Part shown: one piece after another, positions 15,334-23,175 of the stretch
Position numbering within the stretch: the stretch's first letter is position 1
How the letters are laid out: the number at the start of each line of letters is the position of its first letter
Assembly (NCBI GenBank): GCA_964485695.1
Contig: CAZAKZ010000066.1
Span: 1-28,862 of the forward strand
Source of the DNA: CAZAKZ01 sp964485695
Lineage (GTDB): Bacteria; Planctomycetota; JAFGQW01
Length of the DNA: 28,862 bases
Reading direction: 5' to 3'
Notes under the pieces: generated by a model
Told to the model about the DNA's origin: nothing
Database searches by the model: none
The model's input: the letters and a program-made list of their open reading frames with translations, nothing else
Program-made: the position numbers and the translations under genes

Positions 15334-15879
15334 CTAGTGACCCAGATGAGGATCGTGACAGTGGATACACCGGTTTTTCACTTTTTCCCTGTTCACCCGG
15401 ACGACGTGCTTTTTCTCGATTAAGCGCAGATGGTACTCGAAGATCTCCTTTTCGGACATCTTCTCTCCCACTGTACCGTCAACGAGAGGATGGCATTCCC
15501 TGCAATGGCCATTCCCGGGCAATCGGGGTTTGATCTTTGCCTCGACGTGGTCGCCCTGGACTTCATGACAGGTCTTGCACGGCACGGAGGAGTGACCTCC
15601 GTACGTATGGAATTTGCTCTGTTCCTCGTGGCACGAGGCGCAGGCGTCTTTTTCAGGTACCGAAGCAGTCTCGCCGGATGGAACCTTCGACTCCCCTTCC
15701 CCGGGTTTTTTTCCGGCAGATCGGTGGACCGGCTCCGAAGAGCCGTCCGAAGTCCTGGAGCAGCCCTGGAACACCAGTCCGACCGCAGCGACCGAAAGAA
15801 CGAGAATCAAGATTCTCCCCTTGGCGGCCCTGGCCCGGGCCTCGTAATGGGTTGGAGATCGCAGATTCTTGGTCATCAT
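15334..15879 (-). CDS. Tetraheme c-type cytochrome lipoprotein
   Basis: A 181-residue protein. A positively charged N-terminus and hydrophobic segment (GRILILVLSVAAVGLVFQGC) end in Cys40, a probable lipidation site. A Gly/Ser/Lys-rich linker spans 45-76. The heme domain contains four CxxCH sites: CASCH (80-84), CKTCH (101-105), CRECH (126-130) and CIHCH (171-175). His-rich surroundings (HTYGGH, EYHLRLIEKKH, DPHLGH) provide distal ligands. The layout resembles NapC/NrfH-like or small periplasmic tetraheme carriers, but the lipoprotein anchor replaces a transmembrane helix, so I assign only electron transfer. Either of two adjacent ATGs (15879, 15876) could be used; no ribosome-binding site is visible. 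It is the first gene of a probable operon with the monoheme lipoprotein downstream. Confidence 0.87.
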   Translation of the reverse strand: MMTKNLRSPTHYEARARAAKGRILILVLSVAAVGLVFQGCSRTSDGSSEPVHRSAGKKPGEGESKVPSGETASVPEKDACASCHEEQSKFHTYGGHSSVPCKTCHEVQGDHVEAKIKPRLPGNGHCRECHPLVDGTVGEKMSEKEIFEYHLRLIEKKHVVRVNREKVKNRCIHCHDPHLGH

Positions 15880-16087
15880 GGAATATTAGCACGGTCTGAG
15901 TGCCTCACGGGTCGATTTCGTGGATTCCAGCACCTCGATTTCCTTACCGTGCTCTATCATCTTCCGGCGGACCATTTTTGGGGATATAATGGATCCGGGC
16001 CTTCGGGCCCGGACCGGAGACACCCAGCCAACAAGCCGGCAGTCATTGGAAAACGGGCTGCCGGGGCCACAGAATAAGGATCAACTC

Positions 16088-17239
16088 ATGAACTGTCGCA
16101 CGGCGCTCGTTCTCGGCTTCCTGGTCCTCCTGACCTCGTGGGGGGCATCGCAGACCACGATCCAGGTCCCCTCGACTCCGGTGACACCCGGAGTCCCGTT
16201 CAAGGTGGTGCTCACCAACAACACCTCCATCTGCATCGACACGTCCGTTTCCAACATCCTGACCCTGCTCCAGCCGGACGGGGAGCTGATCGCACCTGTC
16301 CTGGTCGGCTGCGGGCCGGTCGCGATGTGCCTGGCCAACGGCGGAAAGGCGAACCTCACCTATACCGCCCCGGCGTCCGGGCCGGGTTCAGCCGGCAGCT
16401 TCGTGCTCCTCTGCCCGCACGGCAGCGGTGCTGCGGCGCGCCTCGACGTGGGCAAGGCAAGCCCGGTCTTTCCGGACATCCACTGCTATCCCACGGCGAT
16501 TCCCAAGGGCCCGGGCGGACACCACATCCCCTTTCCCGCCGGCACGAGCCCGGAATGGGAGTTCAGTAATACCGCTGGCAAATCCCACGTCATCTCCCCC
16601 ACCCTCCGGATCTTCACGCCGGGCGGAACGGCGCCGGTGGCCACGGCGCCCCTTCCCAACCTCAACGTCCCGGCCAACGGATTGACGCGAGTCTCTCTGC
16701 CCCTGTCCAGGCTCGGACCCGGACCCTACACAGTCGAGGCGACCTGGTTCGATCCGGGGATGAAGAGCACGATTTCGGTGCGCCACGGCATCCATGTCTC
16801 CTCGATCATGAGTCTGGATCTCCACTTCCCCGGAGGCCGGGTCGTGCCCCGGGGCGGCTCGATCCCAGCACGACTCGCGGTGCCCCAGGGGTCGCACAGA
16901 CCTCCGACGCCCTGGTACTACGTGCTGGCGGTGGGGTACCTTCCCGGAACCCTGCCGCTCCCCGGCGGAGTCATCTTGCCGCTGACCCTGGATCCCCTCG
17001 TGGTGGCATCCGTGACGAACGGCGTGGGCGGACTCCTCAAGTCCAACGCCGGGAACACGACATCGGCGGGCGTCTACTGCGCACACAGCATGACGTATTT
17101 CCCGGTGGCCACCGGGATCACCATCGCCCACCCGGGCGCCGTCCTCTCGGGGCTCAGGTTGCGCGTGGGTGCCCTCGCCGTGAATCCGGGCACCGGCCCC
17201 GATGCGGCCTCCCAGCCGGAGGAGATCGTGCTGCAGTAG
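16088..17239 (+). CDS. Secreted protein of unknown function
   Basis: A 383-residue protein with a signal peptide (MNCRTALVLGFLVLLTSWGASQ). The mature protein is rich in Pro, Gly, Thr and Val with many predicted strands: TTIQVPSTPVTPGVPFKVVL, GGKANLTYTAPAS, GPYTVEATWFDPGMKSTISV and PTPWYYVLAVGYLPG. This is typical of stacked immunoglobulin-like domains. Cysteines occur in a cluster (ICIDTS, GCGPVAMCLANG) that could form disulfides. No enzyme motif was seen. AAGGA lies about 8 nt before the ATG; the longer in-frame start at 15920 would put about 56 unrelated residues before the signal peptide, so it was rejected. The TAG stop lies within the first bases of the palindromic element at 17237-17419, so the original 3' end may have been changed by that insertion. 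Confidence 0.8.
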   Translation: MNCRTALVLGFLVLLTSWGASQTTIQVPSTPVTPGVPFKVVLTNNTSICIDTSVSNILTLLQPDGELIAPVLVGCGPVAMCLANGGKANLTYTAPASGPGSAGSFVLLCPHGSGAAARLDVGKASPVFPDIHCYPTAIPKGPGGHHIPFPAGTSPEWEFSNTAGKSHVISPTLRIFTPGGTAPVATAPLPNLNVPANGLTRVSLPLSRLGPGPYTVEATWFDPGMKSTISVRHGIHVSSIMSLDLHFPGGRVVPRGGSIPARLAVPQGSHRPPTPWYYVLAVGYLPGTLPLPGGVILPLTLDPLVVASVTNGVGGLLKSNAGNTTSAGVYCAHSMTYFPVATGITIAHPGAVLSGLRLRVGALAVNPGTGPDAASQPEEIVLQ

Positions 17240-17419
17240 CCCGGATAATGCATGAAACACCGAGCGAAAATGGATCTGAGCCTGTCTGGCAAGGCGAAAC
17301 GGCGGTTTCGACCGCAGGCGTATTCCCTGCAATACGTTGAGGATCGAAATCGTCGTTTCAACGCAGCCAGGCGGGCTCAGATCCATTTGCAGCCGGTGTT
17401 TCATGAATAATCCGGGCTA
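17237..17419. repeat. 183-bp imperfect palindromic element (MITE- or REP-like)
   Basis: The ends TAGCCCGGAT and ATCCGGGCTA-type sequence face each other (right end TCCGGGCTA). Inside them are CATGAAACACCG against CGGTGTTTCATG, AAATGGATCTGAGC against GCTCAGATCCATTT, and near the centre CGTATT against AATACG around a CCCTGC loop. Nearly the whole element can fold into one long hairpin with scattered mismatches. It lies between convergent genes, and the left end supplies the stop codon of the upstream gene. Flanking TA on both sides is compatible with a TA target duplication, but cannot be separated from the palindrome itself. There is no open reading frame of its own. It is probably non-autonomous and may act as a bidirectional terminator. 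Confidence 0.7.
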
Positions 17420-17425
17420 GGCCAG

Positions 17426-19876
17426 TTACAACACGCGGCGGCCCGTGACCTTGATTGGGATCGCAGGCAGGATCCCGATCAGGGTGCGGCGAGGCTGGCC
17501 CGTCGGCTTGCCGTCCTTGCCCTTCGGCGCGGAGACCCGGTAGATCCGCACGATCAGGCTGCCCGTGAATCCGACGGGCACTTTCCCCTTCTCGGCTTTC
17601 ACCCGGAATGTGAGGCCGCGGCGCCCGAAGGTCACCTTTCCGAGGGACAGGCCCTTGGGCGGATCCTTGAGATTCACCTGGATTTCTTTCGTCACCCGCC
17701 CCCATCTGCCCTTGATCCGGACCCGGGCGCTGCCGCCGGATGGAATGCGAATCGGCATGCGGCTGACCACGGTGATCGGAGACGATTTCCGCTGGCCCGG
17801 CGTGACCGCAACCCGTAGTTCTTTCGACGGAACGAGATGCCGGTAGAGAAAGGCCTGCATCATGTCTTCCGCCGGAACGACCCGGTGGCGGACCACTCTC
17901 CGGTTGATGCGCGCACGGCCTTCCAGGTCCAGGATGACCGGTGAGTCGTCCACCTGGATGGGCGCCTTCAGGGTCATGCGCATGTGATTGCATCCGGTCG
18001 GAATCAACCCGCCGATGAGCTTGAATCCGAGCGCCTTTTTCAGACCCACCCGGACCGGGCCGTTGAAGCCGTCCTTGCGCAGCACGTGGACATGGATCGG
18101 AACGATCTCTCCGCCGCGCACCGTGATGCTGGACGGGGTCATGCGAAGCGAAAAATCGGGTTGTGGCAGGGTGAGGCGCAGACGATAGGCGTGGGCTTCA
18201 CTACCGTGGCGCTGCACATCGGACAGGTGGATGTAGAAGATGCCCCCCTTGGGTAGATCTATTGTGAGATAGGCGTCGGCATGGTGGGTGACCAATCCCA
18301 CGAGATCCTTGTGCAGGTGCCCGTCCTTCAGCACATGGTCGTCGTTCCAGGCCACCACACGCCCCGAGGCATCGGTCACCCGCAAGAGCGAATCGAGGGG
18401 CGAGTCCAGACGACGGGCGAATACCTCGGCCACGATCTTCTGGCGGCGATGGCCCCGAATACGAAATACATCCACATCTCCGGGGCGACCGATGCGTCCG
18501 TTGATGATCGTCGGGAGCCTGAGGGTCCGTGCGTCTACCGGGGTGTCGTTGGGCTCGGATTCAAGGCACTCAGGCAGCGAGTCGACGGCGTAGGCCACGG
18601 GGTTTGAAGGACCGTTACGGAGCTCGAGGCGGGTCTTCCGGATGCCCGGAACGCCGGGTTTGGTATCCAGAGGCAATTGTGTCTCGGGGAGGTTCCATCC
18701 CCTGACCGTGGCATGGGTCTCGACCCCCGCCCTTCCGCCCAGAGGAAACATCTGGGTGATGAACGGCTGCTCACCCACGGTGATCCGGTAGACGAAGTCC
18801 TCTCGCCCCCGGTAGATCGCATCGCGAATTTCGACCTCGTACTCCCCGTCGTGTGGTATCCGGCAGAAGAGAACCGGATCGGGATGAAAGCGGTAGCCGT
18901 CCACGTACGCCACCTCGTTGCCTTCGGCATCGTAGAGGGCGAGCGTCGCCTGGAACCAGCCGGGCACCGCGTCGGCCAGGTAGGGGATCAACTTCCGAGC
19001 TTGCGTCTCGACCACCAGCGGCTGTCCCTTGAGAGCTCGGAAACGGAAGCGGTCGACGTCGCCCGGCATGATCTGACCGTTCAATACCACGGGTAGGCTG
19101 AGGGGCCGGGCCCGCGGCAATCTGCGCAGAACGGCCACGCCCTCCGGATTGCGCACCGTGTCATTGGCCCTCCGGTCGTTGGGCTCCAGCTCGCGGACTT
19201 CCGGGACCACCCCGACCTGAAAGGTCATGGGATTCGTCAGGCCGGTGCCGGTCCCGATCCTGAGTTCGCGTTCGCCGGGAGGCGCGTCCAGATCGATGGA
19301 GATCCTGATCAGCACGACCTCGGCGAGCTGCCGGTTGATCTGACGCTTTCCCCGCACCTGTTGCAGGACCGCCACGATGTGCGCCAGCTGTCGCAGGCTC
19401 TTGTTGTCGAAACCGTAGAACAGGGGATGATCCGGAAGCTTCGGCTCCTTCGGCGGGGCGGCAGCTTTCTTCCCCTTTGCCTTCTTTCCTTTCTTTCCTT
19501 TTTTCTTTTTTCCTTCCGTCCGGGTCGGGCGGGCTCCGGTCTTCTTCGGTGAAGCGCTTTTGGGCTTCCGCTGGCCCAGCCGGCTCTCAGCCACTTCCTT
19601 GAGTCGCTTTCTGAACAGGCGTCGCTGGTCCCCGTTCAGATTCCTGAAGGGTCTCATGTACTGGATGACGGAGGCGCGAACGCCTTTCCCGGTGACGTAG
19701 ATCTTCTGGGGATCGCGCAGGTACTGGCCGCCGGCCGTGATCCAGAGGGTTCTACCTTGCTGCCCGCCGCCGGGATAGAGGTATCCGATGTGCGGCGAAC
19801 GTACGGTGGCCTGGCTCCACGCCGTCCCCGGCGCTGCCAGAAGCACCGTAAAAAACAGGATCCGGATCCAGGACAT
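17426..19876 (-). CDS. Exported PPC-domain protein with lysine-rich insert
   Basis: An 816-residue protein. A signal peptide (1-21) is followed by an N-terminal beta domain with HIGYLYPGGGQQGRTLWITAGG (29-50), seen at the start of many planctomycete PPC proteins. Residues 100-147 are a Lys/Pro/Ala-rich low-complexity insert (KKKKGKKGKKAKGKK). Two pre-peptidase C-terminal (PPC) domains follow. The first has ELEPNDRRANDT at 229-240 and GDVDRFRFRALKGQPLVVET at 272-291. The second has ESEPNDTPVDA at 439-449 and GDVDVFRIRG at 466-475. C-terminal Ig-like strands continue to the end. Role: surface or periplasmic binding module, ligand unknown. GGAGA lies about 10 nt before the ATG. It lies 37 bp behind the DUF1549/DUF1553 gene, a pairing that is common in planctomycetes. 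Confidence 0.87.
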   Translation of the reverse strand: MSWIRILFFTVLLAAPGTAWSQATVRSPHIGYLYPGGGQQGRTLWITAGGQYLRDPQKIYVTGKGVRASVIQYMRPFRNLNGDQRRLFRKRLKEVAESRLGQRKPKSASPKKTGARPTRTEGKKKKGKKGKKAKGKKAAAPPKEPKLPDHPLFYGFDNKSLRQLAHIVAVLQQVRGKRQINRQLAEVVLIRISIDLDAPPGERELRIGTGTGLTNPMTFQVGVVPEVRELEPNDRRANDTVRNPEGVAVLRRLPRARPLSLPVVLNGQIMPGDVDRFRFRALKGQPLVVETQARKLIPYLADAVPGWFQATLALYDAEGNEVAYVDGYRFHPDPVLFCRIPHDGEYEVEIRDAIYRGREDFVYRITVGEQPFITQMFPLGGRAGVETHATVRGWNLPETQLPLDTKPGVPGIRKTRLELRNGPSNPVAYAVDSLPECLESEPNDTPVDARTLRLPTIINGRIGRPGDVDVFRIRGHRRQKIVAEVFARRLDSPLDSLLRVTDASGRVVAWNDDHVLKDGHLHKDLVGLVTHHADAYLTIDLPKGGIFYIHLSDVQRHGSEAHAYRLRLTLPQPDFSLRMTPSSITVRGGEIVPIHVHVLRKDGFNGPVRVGLKKALGFKLIGGLIPTGCNHMRMTLKAPIQVDDSPVILDLEGRARINRRVVRHRVVPAEDMMQAFLYRHLVPSKELRVAVTPGQRKSSPITVVSRMPIRIPSGGSARVRIKGRWGRVTKEIQVNLKDPPKGLSLGKVTFGRRGLTFRVKAEKGKVPVGFTGSLIVRIYRVSAPKGKDGKPTGQPRRTLIGILPAIPIKVTGRRVL

Positions 19877-19913
19877 GAGTCAGGTCTCCAAACTCACATG
19901 ATCTCTTATTTGG

Positions 19914-21497
19914 CTAGTGCCTGTAAAGGAACTCCTTGGAATTGACCAGGGCCCAGATGAGATCGTGGGCCCCCCTCTGGAAATTGGTGGTCCGGGTCCG
20001 CATGTGTTCGGACACGAGAATCCGTTCGGTCATGGTGGGATACCTGGACAGTATGGCCAGGTAGACCTCCGTGACCAGCTTGCGGCGATCCCCCCTGACC
20101 CTGCGAATGAGCTGACGCAGCTTCCAGCCGCGCTCGATTTTCCGCTGGACGTGGCTCGAATTGAGCAGGTGAAGGCGCTGGGCGTCGGTGGGTTTGTTAT
20201 TCCGTTCGGATTCCAGACCGCTGTCGCGCGCCGGCCGCCCGAACATCTCGAGGAACTTGCTGGTGATGCTCCCGTCCGCAAGACGGATCGTCCGGTGGGC
20301 TTCCGGGATGAAGGTGAACGGTTCCGGAATCGCGCTCGAGTAACGTTCCGAGGTGCCGGAGATCTGACACAAGGCGTCGATGAGAACTTCGGCACCCAGC
20401 CGGCGCACCGGGTAGTGCGCGAACAGAGCCTCGGCGTCCGGGTGATCGCTGCGCGGAACAGGGGATTGCTGGTAGGTGCGGGAATTGAGGATAAGGCGAA
20501 AGACGTGGCGGAGATCGTAGCCGGCCTGGGCCAGCTCTTTCTCGAGATAGGTCAGCACCTGCGGATGCACGGGAGGATTGTCCGGCCGGATGTCGTCAGG
20601 TTCGTGGATAATCCCGCGGCCGAACAACCACGACCAGATGCGATTCACAATGTTGCGGGCAAACCACGGATTCTTCTCGGTGATCAACCAGTCTGCGAAG
20701 ACGATGCGGGGATCATCGCCCGGAGGAACTCGCACCATGGTGAAGTCGGGAAACACGGCCCGCAGGGGTTGCATCTGCGCCGGATCCGGATAGACGATCT
20801 CTTCCTTCCACTCGGCCGTTGTCTTGTACGCCAGGCGCGAAAAAAAAGCCTCGAAGCCGGAACGCCTGGGTTTCGGCCATTTGTCCAGGCGCACACCCAT
20901 GAACGTCAGGGCCACCGCACCGGCGATGGCCGAGGGCTTCTTTCCCTGGATCGCACGATAGAAGTTGACCTCGGGATAGACGAAGTTGCTGCCGCTGGTG
21001 GTCAGCAGTTCGCGAGCGAACGCGTCGTAGGGCTTGTTCGTGCGGACGGCGTCGCGGATCCAGCGTTCATAGGCCTGCACGGCGTTGGGCCAGAGGTTGA
21101 TCGGAAACTCGGCCTTGACCCGCAGCAGATCGCACCACTTCAGCGTCCAGTAGGTGATGAACTCCTTCCGCTTGAAGAGGGCGTCGATGAGCGCGGCCCG
21201 TTTCCCTTCCTTTCGATCCTTGAGGAACCAGCGAACCTCCTGCGGCTCCGGCAGGGTGCCGATCATGTCCAGGAAGACGCGCCGGAGGAAGACCGCGTCC
21301 GAACACAGATCGGCCGGCTGGATCTTCTTCTCTTTCAGGGTGGCCATGACCAGGGTATCGATGCGGTTGTGCGCTTCGAAGGACCCGCCGCTGTCAAACG
21401 GTTTCACGTCCTGGGCCGGCGTGAGGGAACACGTCCACATCGCAAGCAGGACGGCAGCCGCCTGAACGATAGGTGCTCTTCGGCGAAGTCGCGACAT
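19914..21497 (-). CDS. DUF1549/DUF1553 domain protein
   Basis: A 527-residue exported protein. The signal peptide is MSRLRRRAPIVQAAAVLLAM followed by CSLTPAQD. DUF1549 covers roughly 42-245, with RIDTLVMATLKEKKIQPADLCSDAVFLRRVFLD, the usual LDMIGTLPEP and RWIRDAVRTNKPYDAFARELLT. DUF1553 covers roughly 270-510, with WLITEKNPWFARNIVNRIWSWLFGRGIIHEPDD, NPPVHPQVLTYLEKELAQAGYDLRHVFRLILNS and a C-terminal LYRH. The family is abundant in planctomycetes, and its biochemical function is not known. Unlike many members it carries no heme c (PSCyt1) domain, and the usual DUF1501 partner is absent; its only partner is the PPC protein downstream. I chose the ATG at 21497 (AAGG about 7 nt upstream, compact signal peptide). 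An in-frame ATG at 21530 would give 538 residues. Confidence 0.88.
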   Translation of the reverse strand: MSRLRRRAPIVQAAAVLLAMWTCSLTPAQDVKPFDSGGSFEAHNRIDTLVMATLKEKKIQPADLCSDAVFLRRVFLDMIGTLPEPQEVRWFLKDRKEGKRAALIDALFKRKEFITYWTLKWCDLLRVKAEFPINLWPNAVQAYERWIRDAVRTNKPYDAFARELLTTSGSNFVYPEVNFYRAIQGKKPSAIAGAVALTFMGVRLDKWPKPRRSGFEAFFSRLAYKTTAEWKEEIVYPDPAQMQPLRAVFPDFTMVRVPPGDDPRIVFADWLITEKNPWFARNIVNRIWSWLFGRGIIHEPDDIRPDNPPVHPQVLTYLEKELAQAGYDLRHVFRLILNSRTYQQSPVPRSDHPDAEALFAHYPVRRLGAEVLIDALCQISGTSERYSSAIPEPFTFIPEAHRTIRLADGSITSKFLEMFGRPARDSGLESERNNKPTDAQRLHLLNSSHVQRKIERGWKLRQLIRRVRGDRRKLVTEVYLAILSRYPTMTERILVSEHMRTRTTNFQRGAHDLIWALVNSKEFLYRH

Positions 21498-21559
21498 CCA
21501 GGGCCTTTCACGAACGAAAGCCAGGGCCATGCCCCCCCGTTTCCACCCTCCAGGGGCCT

Positions 21560-21588
21560 ATTGTATGATACCGGCCGAAAACCGTCAC
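21560..21588 (-). promoter_or_regulatory. Candidate promoter of the DUF1549-PPC operon
   Basis: On the minus strand GTGACG (complement of 21583-21588) and TACAAT (complement of 21560-21565) are spaced by 17 bp. The start site would fall about 20-55 nt before the two possible ATG codons. It lies in the gap after the beta-helix gene that ends at 21634. Pattern match only. Confidence 0.35.
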
Positions 21589-21633
21589 CCGGAAAATGCC
21601 ACCCGGAGGTAACCTGAGGCCGGCGGTATTCCC

Positions 21634-23142
21634 TTACTGAATCCACACCTCGAGGGGTGCGGTCAGGGTGGTTCCGACCAGGGCCTGGTTGAGAAATCCG
21701 GTCGGCGTTGGAAAGCTGGATGGAAACTGGACCGGAATGGAGAGGACCCCGACCGCGGACAGGCGACCCACGGGAACAGCGGCGAACGGATCGGGAAGAT
21801 GTAGGAGGCCTGCGCCCGGTACCGTGAGCGGCGGCGACCGGCGGGCGACGCCAGCGCTGAATCCCCAAAAGACCGGCGCGGCGGCCGGCCCGACCATGCG
21901 CACGGCGAACGGCTGCCCCGCCTTCGGTGTTCCGGCCAGGTAGACGTGCGGGTAGAATTCGTCGGCGCCGATGTCCTCCTTGGAGTCGAGGGGATCCCAC
22001 TCGAAGTCGACACGGGGCTTGAACGCCGTGGCCCGGCCCGCTCCGATGCACGGCGACGCGGCCGTGAGGTGGAGGTCGCCGTTTACCATGTCCACGAAGA
22101 GCGGATCGGACAGGAGCATGCCCGCACCCCACTTCAGCGTGGAGTTGGTCTCCACATGGATGGACAGCTGCCCGCCCTGGACCACGGAGTGGTCCATGTC
22201 CACCTTTCCCGGCCATCGGGAATCCAGGCCAATCCTCAACTCAGGACCCACCGAGGCTCGGTTCAGCCAGAATATGGTGTTGGAAATGCGCAGGTTCGGG
22301 ACGTGCGAAATGCACATTCCCCCACCGGACAGGGCCGCGTTCCCCACGAAGGTGCAGTGCGCCAGCGTGGAAAGCACGTATCCGTTGGGGATATACACAC
22401 CGCCCCCGTTTCCGACGGCCGTGTTCATGAAAAACACGTTGCAGATGAGATCAGGTACATCATAGACCTCGCAAAGCCCGCCTCCGTCCTTGCCTGCATG
22501 ATTGTTGCTCACGACGTTGTGGTGGAACTGCAACCAGAAGTTCGAACTCCTCCCGGAGACGCCCCCGCCGTTCATTGAGCTCTGATTTCCGGCGATCACG
22601 TTGCGGTAAATTTCAGCGCCTCCTCCTGAGTTCGCGCCGTAACAGATCCCGCCTCCTTCAAAGGTGGCGGTATTGCCCACGATGATGTTGTCGACGACCG
22701 TCCCACACCCACCGAACAGATAGATCCCCCCACCCATGGATGCCCGGTTCCCGGTGATGATGCAGTTCCGGATGATGTCGGCGGATTCCGTATGGATCCC
22801 TCCTCCAAACCCGGCCGCCGCGTTTCCGTTCAAGATGGTGAATCCGTCAATGCCGCCCTTGGCCAGCTCCATCCAGACCACCGAGTCCTTGCCGCCGCCA
22901 TCGATGGTGGTGAGGTAAGGCCCCCCGCTGCTCTTCACCCAGATGTTCTTCTTGATGACCAGGTTCTCCACGTAGGTGCCGGGATCCACGAGCACGGTGT
23001 CGTACCTCTGCGCCGCGTCAATGGCGGCCTGGATGGTCTTGTACTGCCCCGGCACCTTCAACACGTTCTGGGTAATCCCTGGCGCGGTACAAAGTCCTGC
23101 AAGGCCCAGCACGATAATTCCACGGAGAAAATCAGTTCGCAT
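21634..23142 (-). CDS. Secreted parallel beta-helix protein (copy 2 of a tandem pair)
   Basis: A 502-residue exported protein. The signal peptide is MRTDFLRGIIVLGLAGLCTAPG. KVPGQYKTIQAAIDAAQRYDTVLVDPGTYVENL (split at turns) is the standard opening of right-handed beta-helix, pectate-lyase-like folds. Repeating coils follow from about 85 to 330: IHTESADIIRNCIITGNRA, GGGIYLFGG, VDNIIVGNTA, YRNVIAGNQSS. SPCIGAGRATAF and DIGADEFYPH close the helix as in choice-of-anchor Q proteins. The last 110 residues are the beta-rich tail module (AGTPKAGQPFAVRMVGPA … LEVWIQ). No catalytic Asp/Arg set of true pectate lyase is evident. Role: probably binding or processing a surface polysaccharide, unproven. Strongly similar to the gene just upstream, and 33 bp from it. 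A weak AAGGAAG lies about 16 nt before the ATG. Confidence 0.87.
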   Translation of the reverse strand: MRTDFLRGIIVLGLAGLCTAPGITQNVLKVPGQYKTIQAAIDAAQRYDTVLVDPGTYVENLVIKKNIWVKSSGGPYLTTIDGGGKDSVVWMELAKGGIDGFTILNGNAAAGFGGGIHTESADIIRNCIITGNRASMGGGIYLFGGCGTVVDNIIVGNTATFEGGGICYGANSGGGAEIYRNVIAGNQSSMNGGGVSGRSSNFWLQFHHNVVSNNHAGKDGGGLCEVYDVPDLICNVFFMNTAVGNGGGVYIPNGYVLSTLAHCTFVGNAALSGGGMCISHVPNLRISNTIFWLNRASVGPELRIGLDSRWPGKVDMDHSVVQGGQLSIHVETNSTLKWGAGMLLSDPLFVDMVNGDLHLTAASPCIGAGRATAFKPRVDFEWDPLDSKEDIGADEFYPHVYLAGTPKAGQPFAVRMVGPAAAPVFWGFSAGVARRSPPLTVPGAGLLHLPDPFAAVPVGRLSAVGVLSIPVQFPSSFPTPTGFLNQALVGTTLTAPLEVWIQ

Positions 23143-23175
23143 CTCGACGCATCCAATCTTCCTTTCGGAATTACT

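Noticed and set aside
19917..21617. 566-codon plus-strand frame opposite the DUF1549/DUF1553 gene
   Set aside because: The opposite strand encodes a well-recognised family over the same bases. This frame is a codon-bias shadow.
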